Below are positions 23,550 through 36,800 of a stretch of 64,000 bases of DNA, in pieces. The position numbers were made by a program, and so were the translations under genes. The notes beneath the pieces were generated by a model. The model was not told the DNA's origin. It did no database searches and worked only from the letters and a program-made list of their open reading frames with translations. Each line of letters begins with the position of its first letter. Position 1 is the first letter of the stretch. The DNA is from Patiria pectinifera (Eukaryota > Echinodermata > Asteroidea > Valvatida > Asterinidae), in the NCBI GenBank assembly GCA_029964075.1, contig CM057129.1, positions 15,553,430 through 15,617,429 of the forward strand. The letters run 5' to 3'.

Positions 23550-25689
23550 CAAAATTCATCTCGGAAACAGAGTTCAGCGTACTTTCTAGTGAGTACACAA
23601 AAAGAGAAGGAAAATATTGGTAGATTATACACAGAGAGAAAGAAAATGTTATATGAAGAGTTTAGTTCCAAAACGCAACATATCCCTTTGGAGGTTATAA
23701 AACTTTAAATAATATAAACAATATAACAGCTGTTTCTAAACGCTGTATATTGCATTTTGGAAATAAAATCTTCATGTGTATATAGTACACATTTCAAATT
23801 CCAAACATAGGATGTCAAGAACCAACCCCTATTCTCATTGACCCATAGCCAGGCCTTGCCAAGTGTCGCAGAACAAGATCTCTTATTGGCTGTTTGCCCC
23901 TCCAAGCCTTCTGTAGCAATTGGTTAAAATTTGTGGCTGTTGTTTGGCTATTCTCCTGTTTACAGGATCCCACTTTTGTCACAAAAATTGTCTATGGGGT
24001 AGACAATTGTACAAAGTTCTCCTTTGCAACGATATAGCTGTACACGCTTGACATCATAGACCAAAAAGAAGGAATTATTCAGAGTGCAATACATTTTATT
24101 TATTAAATTCAACTTTGGTGGCATAATCTATTTGACAAACATAAATCACACTTATATAGCACACAAAGTATAGCTAGTATATCTTTCTAGACATCTTGTG
24201 AATCATAAAAATGGTATCAGAATCCTTTTACATAACTTTATACATCTCAGAATTGTACAATTTTCTTTAGAATACTTTTAACTTACAAGTACTTTACAGG
24301 ACAAAGGACAAGCACACAAGTTTACTTCTGGCAAAAATAAATATCAATTTAAGGCAAATATAAATATGTAAGGCTTACTTACTGTGCATTTTACTATGAA
24401 TACAATGTTTTTATAGGCACATTCTATGATAATCTCATAACTGGATAGTAAACTTATTCAATTCAACACCAGAAAAGTAATTAAATTCATGAATCGCAAG
24501 TCATTTATTCATCCCTTCCCCATGGAATAGAAACTCACAAACCTTTCTCCAAATATTTGTTTTGTTCTTTTAACCGTTTTTAAAATGCGTAATGAGTTTG
24601 TATTCAAACTGTATTAAAACTCCAAGAAAATTACCTTTATTTATTACATCTAACCTCAATTATTTCTCAATTATATTGTGCAAATTTGCTCTTATCTTGA
24701 TTTAAAGTTAAACACAAAGAATAGACAGCTGTGTACAAGTGCATGAATCTTGCCTACTATACGCCATTTTAAAAGGTTTGTCAAATAGTCAAATATTTGA
24801 TCAAATACGGCATCACTATTTGCCCCAATTATTCAGAAACGACATGAGTTGAAAGTCAGTTGTTCATCAAAATATGAGAAGTTGTTCACTATTTCTGCAT
24901 TGATATAACTGAAGTTGTTACTGTACTACTGACCCAATATTGTCCTGCCAGTGTTAAAGTCAGTTTTATTAGCAGTGCTGTCTAATACCTAGCCTTGTTC
25001 CAGGCGGTCTCTGGGCTTTTTGTCGAAGGGAGATAATCGGGCCCTGCACCCACAATCAACGCGGCTACGTGCGTGTACCACCGACCCTTGTCCGTACGAA
25101 CGGTTCGGTACTAACACAACCAGCAAGCACACACACATGAGTACGGACTGTACGCATGGTGTAATAAGGCAGTAAATGTAGGCCTACTGTGTTCTGCGTG
25201 TGGGTGTACGTACGTACGTGTGGGGGATATACGCGCCGCGTGGCCTGTCGAGCATGGCTGTTGTACATGTAATGTACATGTACGAGTACGTACATGCGTA
25301 CGTCCTCCATGCTGTATGGTACAAGTTACTTTCTCACTAGCAGCGTACGGGCATCGATATATGCACGCAATTATGCCTTGCCAAGTTGATTAGGGATTTT
25401 CTTATCGGCGATTTTTTTTTATCGGCGAATCGATAAGCCCAACGCCTTGGTCAAGGCTATCTAATACCCTGCAACAATACACAAGCCTGGCCATGCGGGA
25501 CTCGAACCCATAACCTCCAAACCACTAGTGCAGACGTCTGTGGACAGTTGGCCCAATAAAATACCCAAAAGATTCAATCTTACGAGATACAGTGCTGGTC
25601 TATCTGAAAGTTTTCGGTGGCATAAGGCAGCTTCATTGTAAAGGACAAAAATGCTTGATGTACAGATTCACAATACATTTACATTCTTG
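23550..25689. other. Gene-free interval after the FABP-like gene
   Basis: AT-rich DNA without a supported exon. At 25065-25320 there is a stretch rich in gtac/tacgtacg words and at 25495-25550 a tRNA-like B-box fragment. Nothing else was recognised. Confidence 0.5.
23762..23767 (+). promoter_or_regulatory. Possible polyadenylation signal of the two-exon FABP-like gene
   Basis: AATAAA about 215 bp after the stop codon is the first such word downstream. Confidence 0.4.
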
Positions 25690-27823
25690 ATTTTTCAGAA
25701 AAAGAGATATTTTGCCCAATTTTCTTAAAAATACAAGGCTAACTAACCCCTTATATTTTTGATTTTTCAGAAAAAAAAGTCAAAAAAAATGTAAGGCTAA
25801 CCCCTTACATTTTTCGATTTTTTAGAAAAAGTCAAATCTTGTCCAATTTTGATAAAAATGCAAGGCTAACCCCTTACATTATTTGATTTTTCAGAAAAAG
25901 TCAAATCTTGCCTAATTTTGATAAAAATGCAAGGCTAACCCCTTACATTTGTGATTTTCCATAAAAAGCAAAATTGCGCCAAATTTTGATAAGAATGCAA
26001 GGCTTACCCCTTACATTTTTGGATTTTTCAGAAAAAGCCTAATTTTGCCCAATTTTGATAAAAATGCAAGGCTAATCCCTTACATTCTTGATTTTCCATC
26101 AAAAGCAAAATTTGTCAAATTTTGATAAAAATGCAAGGCTTACCCCTTACATTCTTGATTTTCCATAAAAAGCCTAATTTTGCCCAATTTTGATAAAAAT
26201 GCAAGGCTAACCCCTTACATTTGTGATTTTCCATAAAAAGCCAAATTTTGATAAAAATGCAAGGCTAACCCCTTACATTCTTGATTTTTCAGAAAAAGAG
26301 ATATTTTGCCCAATTTTGATAAAAATACAAGGCTAACCCCTTACATTCTTGATTTTCCATAAAAAGCCAAATTGTGCCCAATTTTGATAAAAATGCAAGG
26401 CTTACCCCTTACATTTGTGATTTTTCAGAAAAAGCCAAATTTTGATAAAAATGCAAGGCTAAACCCTTTACATTCTTGATTTTTCAGAAAAAGAGATATT
26501 TTGCCCAATTTTGATAAAAATGCAAGGCTAACCCCTTACATTCTTGATTTTCCATAAAAAGCAAAATTTTGTCAAATTTTGATAAAAATGCAAGGCTAAC
26601 CCCTTACATTCTTGATTTTCCATAAAAAGCCCAATTTTGCCCAATTTTGATAAAAATGCAAGGCTTACCCCTTACATTTGTGATTCTCCAGAAAAAGCCA
26701 AATTTTGACAAAAATGCAAGGCTAACCCCTTACATTCTTGATTTTCCATCAAAAGCAAAATTTTGTCAAATTTTGATAAAAATGCAAGGCTAACCCCTTA
26801 CATTCTTGATTTTCCATAAAAAGCCAAATTTTGCCCAATTTTGATAAAAATGCAAGGCTTACCCCTTACATTTTTTGATTTTTCAGAAAAAGCCAAATTT
26901 TGCCCAATTTTGATAAAAATGCAAGGCTTACCCCTTACATTTGTGATTTTCCCTAAAAGCCAAATTTTGATAAAAATGCAAGGCTAACCCCTTACATTCT
27001 TGATTTTTCAGAAGAAGAGATATTTTGCCCAATTTTGATAAAAATGCAAGGCTAACCCCTTACATTCTTGATTTTCCATAAAAAGCCAAATTTTGCCCAA
27101 TTTTGATAAAAATGCAAGGCTAACCCCTTACATTCTTGATTTTTCAGAAAAAGAGATATTTTGCCCAATTTTGATAAAAATGCAAGGCTAACCCCTTACA
27201 GTCTTGATTTTTCAGAAAAAGAGATATTTTGCCCAATTTTCATAACAATACAAGGCTTACCCCTTATATTTTTGATTTTTCAGAAAAAAAGTGAAATCTT
27301 GCCCAATTTTGATAAAAAGTGCAAGGCTAAGCCCTTACATTTTTTGATTTTTCAGAAAAAAAGTCAAATCTTGCCCTATTTTCATAAAAATGCAAGGCTA
27401 ATCCCTTACATTTGTAATTTTCCATAAAAAAAACACAAAATTTTGCCAAATTTTGATAAAAATGCAAGGCTAACCCCTTACATTCTTGATTTTTCAGAAA
27501 AAGAGATATTTTGCCCAATTTTCATAACAATACAAGGCTTACCCCTTATATTTTTGATTTTTCAGAAAAAGTCAAATCTTGCCCTATTTTCATAAAAAAT
27601 GCAAGGCTAACCCCTTACATTCTTGATTTTTCAGAAAAAGAGATATTTTGCCCAATTTTCATAACAATACAAGGCTTACCCCTTATATTTTTGATTTTTC
27701 AGAAAAAAATTGAAATCTTGTCCAATTTTGATAAAAATGCAAGGCTAACCCCTTACATTTTTGATTTTTCAGAAAAAGTCAAATCTTGCCCTATTTTCAT
27801 AAAAATGCAAGGCTAACCCCTCA
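25690..27823. repeat. Satellite array, about 66-bp units, roughly 33 copies
   Basis: Each unit contains tttgataaaaatgcaagg, then ctaaccccttacatt, then gattttccataaaaagc or gatttttcagaaaaag. Units alternate between variants (agatattttgcccaatttt versus gccaaattttgcccaattt), hinting at higher-order periodicity. Short units lacking the tttgcccaa part occur repeatedly. The frames read through the array (PNFDKNARLTPY-type) are repeat artefacts. It lies between the 3' ends of convergent genes. Confidence 0.9.
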
Positions 27824-28170
27824 GGCCAAAAAAAAGTCTCCGGTTTCTGGTATGGAGCTTGCCCAAAAAGTGGTGCGGCGACGCAGCTTTTGTTTGTTTT
27901 TTTACCTGTTTTTTTTGCTTCAAATGTCGGCTGATGACTGCAAATGGTGCCCGGCTAAACTTATTGCAAATATATGAAAGTCCTGAGAAGCCACATACAG
28001 CTTATTCACGATCATAACCCCATCTAAAAACATGTTAAAATTGTGCAGCAGCAGGATTCCAATCAAACCAGTGAGTTTGGCGGTTTTGAGACATCATCTT
28101 TTATGGAATTTTTTTTTCTTTTTATTTTGCCGACGCGCATACCAGAAACTGGAGACTTTTTTTTTTTGCC
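27824..28170. mobile_element. 347-bp MITE with A-rich inverted ends next to the satellite
   Basis: The left end ggccaaaaaaaagtctccgg, then tttctggtatg, is mirrored at the right by cataccagaaactggagac and a T-run ending gcc. It abuts the last satellite unit, which stops mid-word (ctaacccctcagg). Confidence 0.65.
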
Positions 28171-28980
28171 TTATATACAATACAGTAGTTACTTTAACAG
28201 TCTCAGATACTATGTACATCAACGTAGATATTCCTTCATAAAATGACCACGGCAGTGGCAATACTGAATAATAAAATACCTCCATTACAAAATGTGTGTA
28301 TCATATATTAATGTTAAATCTTTACCTTTCTATTTGTAATATCTATTCACAGGAAACAACTTTTTATTGCACGTCGATAATGAATATTAGAATATTTGTT
28401 TTTGTCTCAGTTTTAGGTCTTAGTTGTATGAAAATGAATCATTGTAATTAATGCTAACACAACATTATGTGGAAATAAGTCTTAAAAACTTTTTAAAAAA
28501 ATAAAAAAACTCTGATAAAAGAATGGTCACAAAACCATTTACCATGAGTATACTGTAAATTTTGGAATGTATCTTTATGAAATAAGTGCACCATTCCTGT
28601 AGCACACAATGGTTTAAATGGCAATATTTAGTCATGTTAGGTAACAGTTGCTACTATGTAGTGATAAATATCTTCTTATTCAATGAATACTTAAATTTCT
28701 GGACCTCCTTGATAAACCAAGTTGAACACATTTGCAATACCCTGGAACCTAATTGAGTTGAAAGTCAAAAAAAATCTAAATGGGCAATTCCATCGTTATG
28801 GATGTAACATTCAGAGCTAAAACCCAATTTGAAACAACACAATAAAATACTTGACGCAAAAGCAAATTGTACATATGAAACAACTCTAGCTTGCCCTTAA
28901 TGTACAACGTTACACTGTTAATGTAGTGTTAACTGACTTAAATGAGACATAAGCTCATAAGCTGTGTAAACGACCGTTAC

Positions 28981-29336
28981 CAGGCGCGGTTCTACGGGGG
29001 GGCTAGGGGGGCTGTAGCCCCCCCCCCCCCAAAATAAATTCCGTAAAAAAAAAATTGCATTAGCAAAAAGAAGGATTGTGATGTACATGTACATGCGAAC
29101 GGTCTCCGCCTCAAGAAGAAATAGCCGTGACAAGGGTGTATTAGCTAATATAGTAAGAATGATTTTAGGATTTTATTGGCGCTCCCCATTGAAAATATGG
29201 CATGAGTCCCCCTATTGATTTTCGGAGGCCTAAGTGTCTGGAAAAAATAACCGGTCAACATTTCAGCACGCCTCCCTGAAAAAATCTGGATCCACCGTGC
29301 TAGCCCCCCAAAATATTGGTTCTAGAACCGCGCCTG
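28981..29336. mobile_element. hAT-type MITE with 8-bp target duplication
   Basis: Ends CAGGCGCGGTTCTA and TAGAACCGCGCCTG are perfect inverted repeats. The flanks 28973-28980 and 29337-29344 are identical (ACCGTTAC), the 8-bp duplication expected of hAT transposons. It is 356 bp, C/G-tract-rich and non-coding. Confidence 0.85.
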
Positions 29337-30823
29337 ACCGTTACGGATGTTATGCTTTGAGACATAGATTTGGATTTTCAGTATTCAATGATAAAAGTCT
29401 TTGAAGTTCCTTGCAAGAATTTCATGAAATTACAATGTTGTGGTAGATATAGGTTCACTCTATAAAAACACCGATGATATTTTGAAAACAAGATACTGTG
29501 ATGCTGTGGGATACATCATGTTTTTGTTATAAATACGGATGTTACATTAAAATTGTACAAATGTTCTGAAATCAACCACACTATGAGATAAGAAACATAC
29601 TTGATCATGATATTCTTAGTTCTGTGTTATTTTTTAAAAATATGAACGTTCCTTTCTGCTAGCAATTTTGCATGTGGAAACAAGATGCCAAAATGACTAC
29701 CTAAAATTTAAATTTTAGCCCCCAAACCATTTGCAAAAACATGCATTTTAATCACTTTTTACTTTATTACTGGTACACCACTCAAATGAAAGGTCTTAAT
29801 GTCCCCTTTTATTTGATACCAAATTGAGGTTGTGATGCTTGTAGTTCTGAAGATTCCATAAATTATCCAATTTTCAACCATGTCTACTTTCCGTGGAATT
29901 GCCCAAATTCAAAAATAGTACCTTTTCCTAAAGACATCTATCATTATACCGTGGTGTGCCATCCTCAATTAATTCAATAAAAAAATACGAATGACTGGAG
30001 CAAATCGAACTTGCTGGTCGACTAAAAAAAAATGAAATGAGTTTAAATGTGTCATCCAGTAAGGATTTCATCTGCACCAATCAATTATTAGGGAAAAACC
30101 CAAATGGTCCACAAGATGGCATAATTTGGCAATACAATGTGTTGACAGATCTCCGTGTTTTCAGAACGTCCATTCAATTCAATTTAGTTCATTTAATGAA
30201 CTGTGGAAAATTAGTCCAATTGACTTTAATAAATCCTGAATGATGTTTTGGAACCTAGCCTACATTATACATCAGCCAATGCAAAAAAAGAAAAAAAGCC
30301 AACGTAATTGTTCACTGTTTAATCATTGCAGGTATTGTCTTCGTCCAAATACTACGGAGAAAGAACTTGAGTTGGTTCTTTATTCAGTGACACAAGTTTA
30401 GGCGTCAATAAATACTGTTACCTGGAGTTGTAACATTGCAAAATAAATTCATTTACATACGACCCAAAAAAATATATGTATTTTTAAATTTTTAAATACT
30501 GCTGTGTACTCAAATGTTCGGTGCATTAACACATTGTTAAGGCCATATCGTACTTCTTGGCCCTGCCCGCCATCCCACTTCGCCCAGTCCCCTCCCCTTT
30601 TTGTGAGATGTAATTTTAAGAAATGTAATACGATTCCTTTGGGAAAAAAGTACAATAATAATTATACTGGCACAAAGTTCTGGGAATGCTTCACGGGACA
30701 TGTACAAATGCTGTAATTTTTTAACCAGGATTTCTAATGGGAACTCGGAAAGTGTTACCATCAAAGAGACATTGCGCAGATCGCCTGTCACTTGATACAT
30801 TGCGATCAGGGCAGCTAAGTACC

Positions 30824-33800
30824 TTACTTATTTGTGTCAAACTTGACCAGGCAGACCACCAGCACAACGGTGAAGGCAACCAATGAAAGCAGGGCGATGG
30901 ATACCAGGCAAATACACTTGCGACGCTGGTGGGGGTCATAGGTCGTCTCCTACGGCAACAGAAATATGGAAGTCTTATGTTAGGCATTGTTCAAAAGATG
31001 TATTGGAAAATCGCAGAACTATCAAGAAATATCTCACAGCAAAGTTGGAAGTCCTCATCACAAGTCAATCTCATTTTATCCAATTTCTAACCATGTATAT
31101 CCACGAGGATTTAAAAACAACCTGGAATATTTTGAAGGCTTAACATGGAGGTGTCAAATATACTTGGGGGTTTCTGGGTTGTGATCATCGCAAAACGTTG
31201 CACACCTTGCATGCAAAGATTTATGAAGTCAATCCAACCCAGTGTATAAATTACGCACTGTTTTGTTACGTCCACTTTTGCAGTCCAATCCATTGCAAGA
31301 AAGTCATAAGTCAAATCACATTTCAGGTCAAAGTAAACAGGGGATGGAATGCCTTTGTCATGATTCACTGGAAAAGCTTTTGCTGGACAAAACACTTGAC
31401 GACCTGCGATGGACTTGTGACTGACTTGAAGGACTTGACTACATCTCAAAGGCCAACTCAGACTTAAGGTTGGTTCATATGTCACGCGAAAGCAAAAGCA
31501 CTTTCCCAACGTCAACAATTGAAGTTTCATGGTAAATGTTATGTCCGTCGTTACCCTAATGAATTCGCTGCACACTGAAATTCCCATGAAGTATGAACTC
31601 TACCTTGCCTCACACATATGATAAAATGTAGGCCGGTTCATACTACATCTCTAGCGCCACCTCAGAGTTAAGGCCGGTTCATAAGTCACGCAAAAGTAAC
31701 AGCAAAGCCACTTTCCCAATGTCAACAATTGAGGTTTCATTGTGAATGTGACGTCCACCGTTTATATACCCTAATGCATTTGCTTCACATTGAAATTCCC
31801 ATGAAGTATGAACCGGCCTACATTGTATCATACGTGTGAGGCAAGGTAGCACTCTCAGTGATTCTGTGATTCTGAAATCTTACTGGCTGCAATGCATCTT
31901 GACTATGCCAATTTACCCATCCTGTGATTGGCCTACTTCTATGTATGCATGCGTCATGTGACATAGCATGAGGTGCACTATTGGTTCGTGTGTGGCTATT
32001 TAAATCAGATTAAACCCTACATCACAGGTCAATTGGCGAATGATGTGCTGGCCCGTCCCAGCCACTAAATCTGCCGTGAGAGATTTAGCTGTGCGAAGAC
32101 TTCCTCAGGGTGTGTACTCACCGTTCCGTTAGACGATGCAATATCGCTTAGCGAGGACTGAGACTTCTCATAGTCCAGCTTGTAGTCCAGTAAGGGCTCT
32201 ATCATCCAGGGTTTGATGTCTACGCGCCGCTGCATCTCAGAGATTAGATTCCTCAGCTCCAGGATATCTCTGGGGTTGTGGTGAAAACAGATGAAAAAAA
32301 ACCCTCATTCATTGGTACATCTAATACTTTCCTTTACAGCTTAGAGAAAATTGTATTAAGGACCACTGCCTCAACCAGCGAACTTTTGCCTACACCATGG
32401 GTGTGAGTGACCACTGATAAAAATTGCTGAAAACAGCTGACAAAGGTTTAAAAAAGCTTAACTTTGTAAATCTCCTATACTTTTGTACATAGCAAGTGAG
32501 GAAAAAAGCTGAAATCCAAAACAAAAAAAGCTGAAATCAGCTTTAAGCTGAGATTTCACACCCCTGCTACACACTAAAAGCAAAGTTTAGAACACTATAC
32601 ATTGTACATGTGATTTGTGCTTGAACTACGATCCAACTGTATATACGTAGATAGCACTGTGTTACTTTCCCAGATTCCAAATAAATTACACCCCCCCCCA
32701 AAGTAAAGTTTGTGGTACTGCCACCATCACATCTTCCCTTCTTGCCCCTTTACTACCCTCCACCCCTTCCAACCTCCTCCCCCCTCCTCAACCTTCTGGT
32801 CTCTCTCTCACCTTTCCTGGTTCTTCAAGTCTTCTCTCTCCAGCACCATGCGATCTACAGACGGCACGTCAAGGTTCTCCACGTTGACTGGAATGTTGTC
32901 CACCCCGACCGGTTCCATCACGCCCGTGTTGATCAGAACATGGGGGCCTGCAGAAAAGACAAAATCAGTCACATTCACAGTGTTCTCCAACATGTAGAAC
33001 AAACCTGGCACCCCGCCATGCTTTCTGCGGCGCCCGCCATGTTTAAGAAGTCCCCGCCAAGCTTTAAAATCCTGCCGCCAGGTTTAAATTTTTTGACTCT
33101 ACAGTGTACATTTACAACTAAAAGAATTTAGAAACAAGAATGACCACTTCATTTTCGAATAAAATTGAATGACTTCCCGCTGAACCTAGTCTAAGTTTGC
33201 GATGCGCGCGGTTCACAACTCACTTTACTATTCTCTATGATCGATGCAGTTTAGTCTGGTTCTGACTATTCCGTTCTCCTCTATCATCATATTATTCGGG
33301 GATCGTATGGTAACAAGATGTACCTTGTTCCATGCAAAATAATTCTACACGACCTACGTACTGTACGTATACGTACATGTACTGACACACGTGTACTGCT
33401 TGGACTGCAGGCCTGGCGACGTGCGTGTTACTGTTAAATACGTTTGCGGAATTTGCAGCGGGCATTGGCATCGTTTTTAATAGTCTTTGTTTTAAACCCT
33501 AGACTTCGGGGTTAAGGCTAACTTTTGTTGGATGTTGTAGGCCTATTCCATGAACTTCAGTTGTAGATAGCCTTATAATATAATAAAATGTTTCGTTTGC
33601 TTCCCAGTAAATTGCAGGGCTTGAAACGACGGCCACGACGGCCAGTGCCGTCGTTGCCTTCTCACTAGCCGAGGTGCCCCACAAAAAAATCCCCGTCTTC
33701 ACGGCCAGTTTTGCCTTGCCCCATATTTACCTTGGCCGTCGTGCCCTTTTTGCAAAAACATCCATCAGCCTATTAAAACCACTACAATCCTTGATTTCAG

Positions 33801-36800
33801 TTGTTTTTCCACACATTGACAATGTATTTCGATGTCATCCCAGCCTGATCGGGGTTGTCTTAAAATCTCGCTGAATCAATCACACGCACGGCCGGCCGGC
33901 CGTGGCCAAACACCAGCGATTCCCCATGCACTGTACGTACTAGTATTAGGTACGATGTACACACACTGACAACTGAATCCCCAGTTCCAGAGTGTGCCGA
34001 TACTTCAAGTAGCGACAACCCCGCCGCAAAAATATATATCTGTATTAGTACACACACACACCAGCAGGAGTACGTACGGCAGATCTTACGTGCAGCCAAC
34101 CGACTTTCTTTTTCTCAGTGCTTGCAGTGCACGCGCGGTACACAATATAATACGCATTGATGTTCTTGTATGAGGCAAACGAGCTCGAGGCCAAAACACG
34201 CGTGCACATGGTGTTCCGATTGTCAAAAGTTATAAATGGCGATCGTGTATGGGCCCGGTTCCCTAAGAGAACAAAATCCACTCTTAATTTAATTGACTTG
34301 CCAAACTAGTTGGCGACATTAAGAACATGCAGGTAGGTCATAAATAGAGGGAAATTTGGGGGGAAAATGACGATGACAACGACAAAATGCAACATGAAAA
34401 TAAAGATGACGATCGCACGGCACCGGCACCACCCATAAAATCGCGTACAAAAACCGTAATTTGTATCCCATTTTTTCCCCTCAAAATTACAAAAAGGTGT
34501 CATTTGAACTGAGAGAAGTCTGCTTTGGTTGAAAAGGTAATTTTTGAATGCTAAAAAAATCGGGGGAACTGGCCTGGAATTGCCTTAGATTGCACCACAG
34601 AGCATCTAGAATCCAAATTTGCCGGGGCCCTTAAGCGGGCCCCGGACCCCACGCCGTAAGGGCTTCGCGCTCCGCGCTCGCAGGAGTCCCCGCCGACCCC
34701 AGCGCCAACCTTTAATTTTCAAAGTTGGAGAACACTGCATTCACTCATAACAGAATTATACTTTATGAGGCAATAATCACGTAGTAGACTCTGTGTAGCA
34801 GTGCTTATCTTAGCCCTCCAGCACTGTAACCCCAGTTCAAATCCCTCCCAAATGATTTGTGGATTGGGTTTTCAGTCCCTATCGTATGGGTTTTCCCTGG
34901 AATATATTAAGGAAGAAATTTTTCTTCCACTACTAAAGCTATACTTTTCTTCCCATTCCTCTATCACGTGGCCCAATGGAAATATGTCAAAGACATCCGT
35001 GTGCTATTCCAGCCAAATGATAAACAATAAATGAAGGAATGTTTTTGTTTTTTTTAATTTAGGGATGGGATGGGGTAGGAGTGGGGCTTCGGGGTGGGGT
35101 TGGATGGGGTAAGAAAAGAGGTTCAAGTAAGGGGTGGGGGTGGGTCAGGTTTGGAAGTGGGTGGGTGGGTTGAAGTAGCACTTCCTCTTATTTGCCAGCC
35201 CTGTCATACCTACCAGCATGGATGGGGAATGCCCTCTCAAGCTCTAACGACTTGCGCAGGTGACTCTCATACAGCTCAGCACATGACACAAACATGTTCC
35301 ACAGTCGTTCATAGTCCCCACGCTCAGACTTGAAATCCAAATCCCTGCAAAGTCATAAGGTGATGCAACATTTGCTTTTGCTGTAATTTTCAGAAATGGA
35401 TGGATTTGGGAGGTTAGTATTTTATAGCAAATATTGTTACACTGACTTACTGAAGTTTTGTATTCGTAGATGCTGGGGAAAAAAAACAAGAAAAACAATC
35501 GTGTTCCTTTAAACTAGTTCCCTGACCACACGTTAGATGAGAGGGAGCAATTTATAGACGTCGGGGAATGGTAAGGTCAGGGAATCAGTCTAGCTGGCTT
35601 GTACCCGTTCGTAGGTGTGTAATCAATTGCAAACAAAATCCAGACTAACTAAAAATGGTAAACTAAAAGCCAGTTTTTCCAATGCTGGTCAGCTGACCAG
35701 CATTTGAAATTGCTGCAAAAATATCACTTTACTTGAAAATGGCAGCACACCAGGTTCCATTATTTTACAGGATGTTTTAGAATGTCATTCATTAACAGTC
35801 CATTAAGGTATCAAGGTATCTCACAATAATTTGTAAGTTTTGCTTTTTAATGTTATCATGTTTGCAAATGTTGTATATTCCCTTTAAGCAAAAAATCTGC
35901 AGAGAAGCAGCCGCCAGCAATCAACAGCAGGTGGCATTTTAGCCGGTAACCTATTACTGCTAAGCAAATATTTTCTGTGTTTAGCAGATTTCTGTGCTCA
36001 GCAGCAAGGACCCGGGTGAGTGTTACTCACGCTTTGAGGTGAGGAATGAGCATTTGTTTGCTGCGTCTAGCCAGCTCCGATGCATTGTGTCTCGTCTTCT
36101 TGAGTTCATCTCGTAGGTACTCGGAATCGCTGGAGCCCCCGAGCGCCAGGACCAGATCGTGGTAGCGTGCCGTCTCGGTGTTAAACTCCTTGACAAGCTG
36201 CGGGGAAACATTTGGAACAAAAACATGTTTGTACAGAAAAACGCTTTCCCCTAAATTCCTTACCATTTGTTTTGCTAAAAGCTTTCCAAATCTTTTCAAA
36301 CAAAGGCTTAAGCAGAGTGCTGTCTTGCCATATTTGGACATCTTGTAAGCAACTTTTGATAAACCATTTAGCAAATATATGCAAAAGCAGAAAACTTATG
36401 CTTATTTTATATTTAAATGCCTAGCAAAACACTGGCAATAACTGTACAAAATGGCAAAGACTGAGAGATGCGATGACAAGTTTGCCAATGGAAAATGTAA
36501 GTCTTAGGCACAATAATTTGAAAATGGCTGAATAAGATCTTTCTAGTGCCTGGGACTTTATGCATTGGTAGGACGGATTAAATAATGTTTGCTCTATAAG
36601 GACTGTGTAGAAATATAACATAGTCAATAATATTTACCACAGTCAATTTTGAGTGGGAACTTTCAGAGTGTCATACATGTATTCCTTCACTCACTTAGAA
36701 AGCATTCATAGTTCAAACTTTGACAGAGCATATGTATTCAATTTTTGTTTAGACAAATACAGTACAATGTTATGATCAGTAACAAGTCAAACTGTAATTT

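Noticed and set aside
25690-27823. CRISPR-like regular repeats
   Set aside because: Repeats are contiguous with no unique spacers, the host is eukaryotic, and there are no cas genes; it is a satellite.
32710-33131. Pro/Ser/Thr-rich frames of 95 and 139 residues
   Set aside because: Two overlapping frames antisense to an RGS7BP-like exon and a CT-rich intron tract.
34100-34290. Conserved peptide (KICRTYSCW) shared by 4.3 kb and 34 kb
   Set aside because: The similarity extends through non-coding parts in all frames; it reflects a DNA repeat, not a protein family.
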